NCBI GenBank assembly: GCA_010279815.1
Contig: QEOQ01000092.1
Span: 1,006,299 to 1,070,298, forward strand
DNA: 64,000 bases
DNA from: Brachionus plicatilis
Lineage: Eukaryota; Rotifera; Eurotatoria; Ploima; Brachionidae
Reading direction: 5' to 3'
The stretch's first letter is position 1. Each line of letters begins with the position of its first letter. The notes below the pieces were generated by a model that made no database searches, had not been told where the DNA came from, and was given only the letters and a program-made list of their open reading frames with translations. Positions 58,559-64,000 of the stretch are shown here, piece by piece. A program made the position numbers and the translations under genes.

Positions 58559-60178
58559 ATGAATTGTAAACAATTTTCAAAAAGAATAAAACTCCAAATG
58601 AAATTCTTGTTTTTTTTTGCTTTATTATCTCTTACATTTATTTTCCTTAACACTAAAACAAAGATTTACTATACGACTAAAAATTTTGATAAAAATTTTT
58701 TAAGTAGTTCAACATTTGAAAAAGAATTTATCAATATTAGAAATTCGATTCTCAAAACATATCGAACAATAAACAATCCAATTGAATTTTGTGATAATCA
58801 ACATTATACAATTAGGAAAAATACAATCAATGTGAAAAAAGTTTTGGCAGAATTTGGTCTAGATGGTTTGGTCGAGTTTTACTCAAATGCCAACTTAAAA
58901 TACAATCTGAATATTAAGAATTTAAATTATTCAAAGCCAAATCAAATAGACAAGACTGAGTTTTTAGAATTGTGGAACTCTTATGATATCAATTTATTGA
59001 ATACATCTTTGCCAGTAAACTCAACAGATTTGATCGACTATGAAGGCATAGAACTTGGTGGTCACTGGAAACCCAAAGAGTGCAATAGTCGCTTCAAAGT
59101 AGCCATCATAATTCCATTCAGAGACAGATTACCTCATTTAAAAGTCATCACAAACTATCTTCACATGTTTCTACAGCGTCAGCTGCTTGATTACAGAATT
59201 TTTGTGGTCGAACCTACCATTCCACTCAACATCAGTTTCAATAAAGGAAGAGTAATGAATTCAGCTTATCTAGAAGCCCTTAAAGTAGATAAATATGATT
59301 GCATTATTTTTCATGATGTAGATCTACTTCCCGAGGATGATAGAAATATTTACACATGTTCGTCCAGGCCTAGACATCTTAGCGTAGCTATTGACAAATT
59401 CGAGTACAAACTTCCGTATCAAACATTGGTTGGAGGGGTTCTATCTATCCGGACTGATCAATATAAGAGAGTAAATGGATACTCTAACTTATATTGGGGA
59501 TGGGGCGGCGAAGGTAAACATTAAGAATTAAATAGATAGTTTTTTTTTTAAATGTGCCTTTTTTACAATTTAATTCAAAAATTCTTGTTTTTGTTTTTTC
59601 ATGAAAAAAACTTAGTTTTTTGGAGAAATATAGTAAATGATCAAAAATCATTATTAAAAAAGATTTAAAGAATTTTCAATACAAAAGCGTGTTTCTTAAA
59701 TAAACCATTCAATTCTTAACTTAATTGTTTGTATCAATACAACTCAGCAAAAATTTTGGTTGTAGTTAAACAAATATTGTTTCCATTGAATTTTATAATA
59801 AGAAAATATTTTTAAAAAAATTTTAAATAATTATTTTTGATCATGAAAATAAAATTTAATTGTTAACTTTATTTTTCCAGTATCTAGGTGTAATTTTTAC
59901 CTAAATTTTTTAAAATTATTTTTGAAGATGATGATTTTGCCAAGAGGATCGGTGAATTAAATTTGAAAATTGAAAGACCACCAACTTCAATTGCCAGGTA
60001 TAAAATGATAAAGCATAAACCTCAAGATTTAAACCAAAAAAGATATGAATTATTGAAAAAGACAAAATTTTTGAGGCGTTCGGATGGATTAAATCAAGTT
60101 CGATACAAATTATTAAAAAATAATTGTTTTAAATTATTTACACATATTTTGATAGATGTTGGGCTTCCTAATCATTAG
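58559..60178 (+). CDS. beta-1,4-galactosyltransferase-like (GT7), two coding exons
   Basis: Type II Golgi enzyme expected to transfer Gal or GalNAc from UDP-sugar to GlcNAc. Exons 58559-59513 and 59928-60178 (phase 1) give 401 residues. A short cytosolic tail is followed by a signal anchor at about 14-32 (MKFLFFFALLSLTFIFLN). The catalytic domain has VAIIIPFRDRLPHL, FNKGRVMNSAYLEAL, the metal-binding FHDVDLLPEDD (D253-V-D255), GGVLSIRTDQY and WGWGGEDDDF, which is split by the intron. The C-terminal LFTHILIDVG corresponds to the family end. GT7 members with Gal or GalNAc preference differ by single residues, so the donor is left open. A polyadenylation-type AATAAA is near 60212. Confidence 0.9.
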
Positions 60179-60908
60179 TAAAAAAAAATTTAACTCAATC
60201 TAAATTCATTCAATAAAAAATATTTCAATTGATTTTATAAAAATGATTAGAATTATAAGTTTTGATATGTAAAATTTTTAATCAAATAATAATAAAAATT
60301 AATTTTATTAAATTTGTTTCATTTGCTTTTTTTTAAATTTATAAAGCATTAAAATAAAAATGTTTTTCTAATTATTGATTAAATTATACTTTTGTTTAAT
60401 GAAGATAATAATAAAAATTAATAATTAACAAAAATACTAACTATTATTATTATTTTTACAATTATAAATAATAATTATTCATTTTATCATTGACAATTAT
60501 TTAATTATATTCTCAAAATTAACTAAAATAGCAAATTTTACTTTTTTGGATTTTTTAAATGAATTTAAATTATTTTAGACAAGAATAAAAGCTTTTTATT
60601 TTAAGTTATTATGATTTTAAAATGACTAATATTTATCATCAAAAAAGGCTTTATTTGATTAATAACCAAAATTACTTTTCACTTTGTGTTTCAAGCAAAA
60701 TAATTTTTTGTTGCATTTAAAAAATCACTATATTTTAAAAAAATTTGCACAACGTTCAATTTTTTTTTAATAATTTTTTAATAATTTATTGAAAATTAAG
60801 TGTAAATATTTTAAAAAAATTAAAAAAAAATTTTTTTTGTGAAATTTTCTGAAAAAAATACTTAATTCAATAGTTTATTAAAGTTTAATTCTTAGGATGA
60901 ATTTTTTT
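60179..60908. other. intergenic, between convergent 3' ends
   Basis: AT-rich low-complexity sequence separating the 3' ends of the B4GALT-like gene and the MOXD-like gene. Nothing else seen. Confidence 0.4.
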
Positions 60909-63421
60909 TCAAAATAAACTAACTAAAAATAGACTAAAAAATAAAAAATAAGAGTTGACAGTTAGAATATTGGAATAATTAAAAATATTGTAAGTTTTAG
61001 TAGTTGTTTTTCGGACCTCTTTTGTAGTTAAAATTGATGAACTTGTCATTGATGTTGTAATTTTTGTGACCTTGCTTGTTGATTTTTGTGTACAAAATTC
61101 ATCTACCATCGGTTCAGCAATTATAGGCTTTTTAGTTGATATGGTAATATTCTGCTCAATATATTTAAATTTTTAATCTTCAATTTTTAAAGTAAATTAT
61201 AATACCCTATTTGAAATGCATGATTGTCTTCTAGGATTCTTATTGTGAAAATCCTCGAATTTTTGAATCAATTCTTCGCTGGGTATTTGGACTCGGAGTT
61301 TTAGTGCTTCTTCTCCTGGTTTATAAGAATCCGCTAGAGTCAAATTTAAATTGGCATTCAATTCACCCGAACTTTAAATAATTAAAAAAGATTTTAAGTG
61401 AAAAATAATTAAATTACTTTTTGAATTGAGACAAAAAGTCAATCCACTGTTTTTGTTCGAATTCTTCGACACATAGAGATGTCGATGTTTTCGGATAATA
61501 CCAAATAAAAGTGAAACTTGAAAAATTTTAATTAAAAAAATTAAAATTCATTCACAGTTCTTTAACTCCTACCACTAAACAAAATAAAAAATTAATCTAT
61601 TTTAATTTAAATTCGAAAAATTTACCATTTCTTCTCTTGTTGATAAACCCCCCTTCGAAAGTTACTGTTATTTAAATTATCAAATAAAAATCAAAGCAAA
61701 TTTTACATAAGTAAATTCCTTTTTATTTTTGGTGGTATAAACACATTCTGTAACCAATTCATCTCCCTGTAAAAAAAAAAAAGAATTTTTTTTTCTAGAA
61801 AAATTTTTAAGATTTTTATACTTTTTTTAAGCTGACAGGCTTGTTCAAAAAATTATAATATTGATAATTAAAGTCATAGTATTTGTTGTTCGCTAAATAT
61901 GCCACTTCTTTTCCATCACGGATCACTTTGGTATAAATTTCCTTGCCTTTATTATTTTATTTTAATTAAATTTAATCCTTGTAAAAAAAAATGTATATAA
62001 AATTTACCAGTTAGATGAGTGTGAGGCAAAGTACTAAATACTTTGATTTCTTCTTGTTCTTCAAAAAATTTCTAATCAAAATTTTAAAATTGGAAAAAAA
62101 AATTAAATTCTAAAATTACATTCACACAATCACTAGAACATCCATAATTAGCTCTAAATGTATCTGCACCAGGCGGAACAATAAGCCCTCCATAATTCTC
62201 ACTTGCTCCTACTGTAAAAACACCAAATTCATTTTTACGGTAGTTTTTGGTACCATACAATCGCACTCCAGAATTATCAGTAATATCTTTTTTTAATCTT
62301 GGATTATCAAAATGAATCTCAAGATAAAAATATCTAGTTTCTTCGTCAGGACCTCCCATTGGATAGGCCAAGTCTTCAGGAAAATCTTGGATCTAAAAAT
62401 ATTAAAATAAATTTAACAAAAAAACTTTTTTGGACTTTACAGTTGCTCCTCCGACCGCCCAAACAAGCGAAATTTTGCGGCAATGCTGAATTGCGTTTAG
62501 CCATTCTCCTGAAAAGCATTCACCTTGCTGGAGTAAATCGTTATTCTTTAAATAAATCTCCTCAAATTCTGATCCACATTCAACGAGATTCCAATGATGC
62601 AGATTTTCTTCAGTACCCGGTGAATACAAGGTTTCATACTTTTAAGGAAATTTCTTAATAAAAGATCTAAAAATATTTTATTTTTTACTCTGATTAAATG
62701 ACGTTTTTCCTTGATCCATGAATCAGGCAATTTAAACATTGCACAATGGTACACAGTGTCTTTGAGGCCATCGAAAGTATACTTTATTTTGTATTTTATT
62801 GGTAATATAATTTCGAAAATTTTTTTTAAATCTTTAACTTACATTAACTCTGTATTCAACTTGATCAACTTCATCTAAATTAAACTTAGCCACATTGTTT
62901 AGCGAGCTAATTAAAGGAACCGATTTTATGCCTCTATTCATTCCATGATATCCAATGTCATCATCAATTAAAATTGTTCCGAATGCAAAAATGGTCTTCG
63001 GAGTTCCAGTTGGAATGTCCAAATCCTCATTGGACTCGTCACATATTCTAATTTTTCTGCTAAATTTTGTGACTAAATATCCATCTTTTTGAAATACAGA
63101 TATCGGAAACCAATTCTGTGTCTGATCTACAATCACTTTTCTTCCTCTAATATGTCTATCTGTAAAATGGTATGTTCCATCGGTTTTAAGCCAAGAAACA
63201 ACAACATCTGAATTATCCATTCCACCAGTAGGACTGATTCCAAAAGCAGCCCATCCTGTTGTCTTCACATGAGTTTCCATCAAAATGTCAGTGTCATTGT
63301 AAGTCCAAAACAAGTAGTAAATGTCTGGCTCTTTTAGGACTAATTCATTCGAATAAGGTTCGGTGGGCACCGGAGTTGCAAAAGCAGTACCGAACAATAT
63401 TAGCAAACTTAACAATATCAT
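60909..63421 (-). CDS. DBH/MOXD-like copper monooxygenase, twelve exons including a 2-nt microexon
   Basis: Type II copper- and ascorbate-dependent monooxygenase of the secretory pathway. Exons, in order: 63421-62843, 62781-62689, 62638-62441, 62392-62120, 62071-62008, 61946-61822, 61766-61707, 61652-61626, 61574-61573, 61516-61418, 61371-61206, 61151-60909; total 1929 nt, 642 residues, all GT..AG, introns of 48-61 nt. A signal peptide (MILLSLLILFGTAFA) is followed by a DOMON domain, then the two copper lobes. All six expected ligands are present: H238/H239 (NLHHWNLVEC), H317 (LEIHFDNP), H398/H400 (LPHTHLTG) and M473 (GGLSTREEM, then C474). A Thr-rich stalk and a hydrophobic tail (SYFLFFSLFLVSLF) suggest membrane attachment. 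Substrate unknown; MOXD1-like is more likely than true DBH, by the membrane-type tail. Exons 8-9 and the last exon are the least certain. Confidence 0.85.
61573..61574 (-). other. predicted 2-nucleotide microexon (TG)
   Basis: Between GAAGAAATG|GTAAAT (donor at 61625-61624) and TTTTCAAG|TTTCAC (acceptor at 61518-61517) the gap is 109 nt, twice the normal intron length of this gene. In the middle is TTTTGTTTAG|TG|GTAGGAG. Using TG as an exon gives introns of 51 and 56 nt and makes TG+T, the Cys codon that follows the copper-ligand Met in this family. A single 109-nt intron would shift the frame and hit a stop. Confidence 0.65.
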
Positions 63422-64000
63422 GGTTTTATTTTCAAATTTTAAATTAAGTAAATTTTAAAAAATTTTAGACATTATTTATCTGTTATTTAAGCAAATATCA
63501 TCTTCTATTTTATTAAGTTTTTGTTTGATATTTAAACAACAAGTTAAACCCAGAGTAAAATAGTTTAGTATAAAAAGTCATCTAATGAATTTGATTTATG
63601 CGAAATATTTCTTTAATATTTACTTTCTTTTTAAAAAGTTTTTTAACGAGGACTTAAAATGTGATTAATATTATTTATTCACCTTCAGTACCTGAGCGTC
63701 ACTTATTAGCCTTATATTTAAAATTTTAAAATTTTTTTAAAAAAGCTTTTTATTAAAGACTCAAGTCAAATTTATTTACAAATAGGTAATAATTGTTCAA
63801 ATTAATTTTTTTTAATTTAGTCATCTTTTTGATTTTGATCCACAGTTTTTTCATCATTTTGATTTTCTTTGTGATATTTTTATTTGATATCAATTAGCTC
63901 AAAAATAGCACATTTATTTAAAATATATCATAATTTATCAAAATTTTATTCACTTAGCAAATCCTTCTAATTAGACATAGAATATTTAAAATAAATGAAA
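63422..64000. other. 5' flank of the MOXD-like gene
   Basis: AT-rich. It should contain the promoter of the minus-strand MOXD-like gene, but I see no motif strong enough to name. Confidence 0.35.

Noticed and set aside
1..64000. tRNA, rRNA, prokaryotic operon or viral insertion
   Set aside because: No cloverleaf with A/B boxes, no rRNA blocks, and no phage or viral gene set was noticed; all coding remnants outside host genes are transposon-like.

Overview
The window is nuclear DNA from an AT-rich invertebrate animal. Spliceosomal introns with GT..AG ends interrupt the genes, and the proteins (striatin, USP8 with MIT and rhodanese domains, USP47, a copper monooxygenase with a DOMON domain, an ABCB7-type mitochondrial ABC transporter, a beta-1,4-galactosyltransferase) are metazoan. 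The base composition, the mix of very short (48-61 nt) and multi-kilobase introns, and the many LINE fragments would suit a monogonont rotifer such as Brachionus. That is a guess from general knowledge; nothing here proves the species.

Layout. 1-6.2 kb holds decayed LINEs and inverted-repeat elements, probably inside a long USP47 intron. 6.2-6.9 kb is the first coding exon of USP47 (minus strand); its other exons lie beyond the left edge. 7-12.3 kb is a field of small DNA transposons. 12.3-19.1 kb is a 2.18-kb direct duplication (a small secreted cysteine-rich gene, a pogo-like remnant and an RT fragment) with a 2.4-kb 5'-truncated LINE exactly between the copies. 19.1-22.3 kb is an older LINE split by a 2-kb insertion that carries a 279-base assembly gap flanked by an inverted repeat. 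24.9-37.9 kb is a complete nine-exon striatin gene whose introns are packed with transposons. 38-44 kb holds transposon remnants. 44.0-48.7 kb is USP8. 49.5-51.7 kb is a large GC-rich palindrome. 52.6-54.7 kb is an ABCB7-like gene with one coding exon. 55-57.5 kb holds two DNA transposons with target duplications. 58.6-60.2 kb is a B4GALT-like gene, and 60.9-63.4 kb (minus) a DBH/MOXD-like copper monooxygenase.

The host genes act in unrelated places: deubiquitination (USP47, USP8), the STRIPAK signalling scaffold (striatin), mitochondrial export for Fe-S biology (ABCB7), Golgi glycosylation (B4GALT) and secretory-pathway oxidation (MOXD-like). Nothing suggests an operon.

Most noteworthy: (1) the MOXD-like gene only keeps its reading frame and a conserved cysteine if a 2-nucleotide microexon is used; (2) a LINE is flanked by a 2.2-kb duplication placed like a target-site duplication; (3) many inverted-repeat elements have ends built from tandem short words, a different word per family, and several carry remnants of SWIM-finger/AT-hook proteins and have 8-10 bp target duplications (MULE- and hAT-like); (4) a 54-nt, frame-preserving striatin exon sits between about 140-nt inverted intronic repeats. 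Exon joins were worked out by eye from splice consensus, phase and protein similarity; no database was searched.
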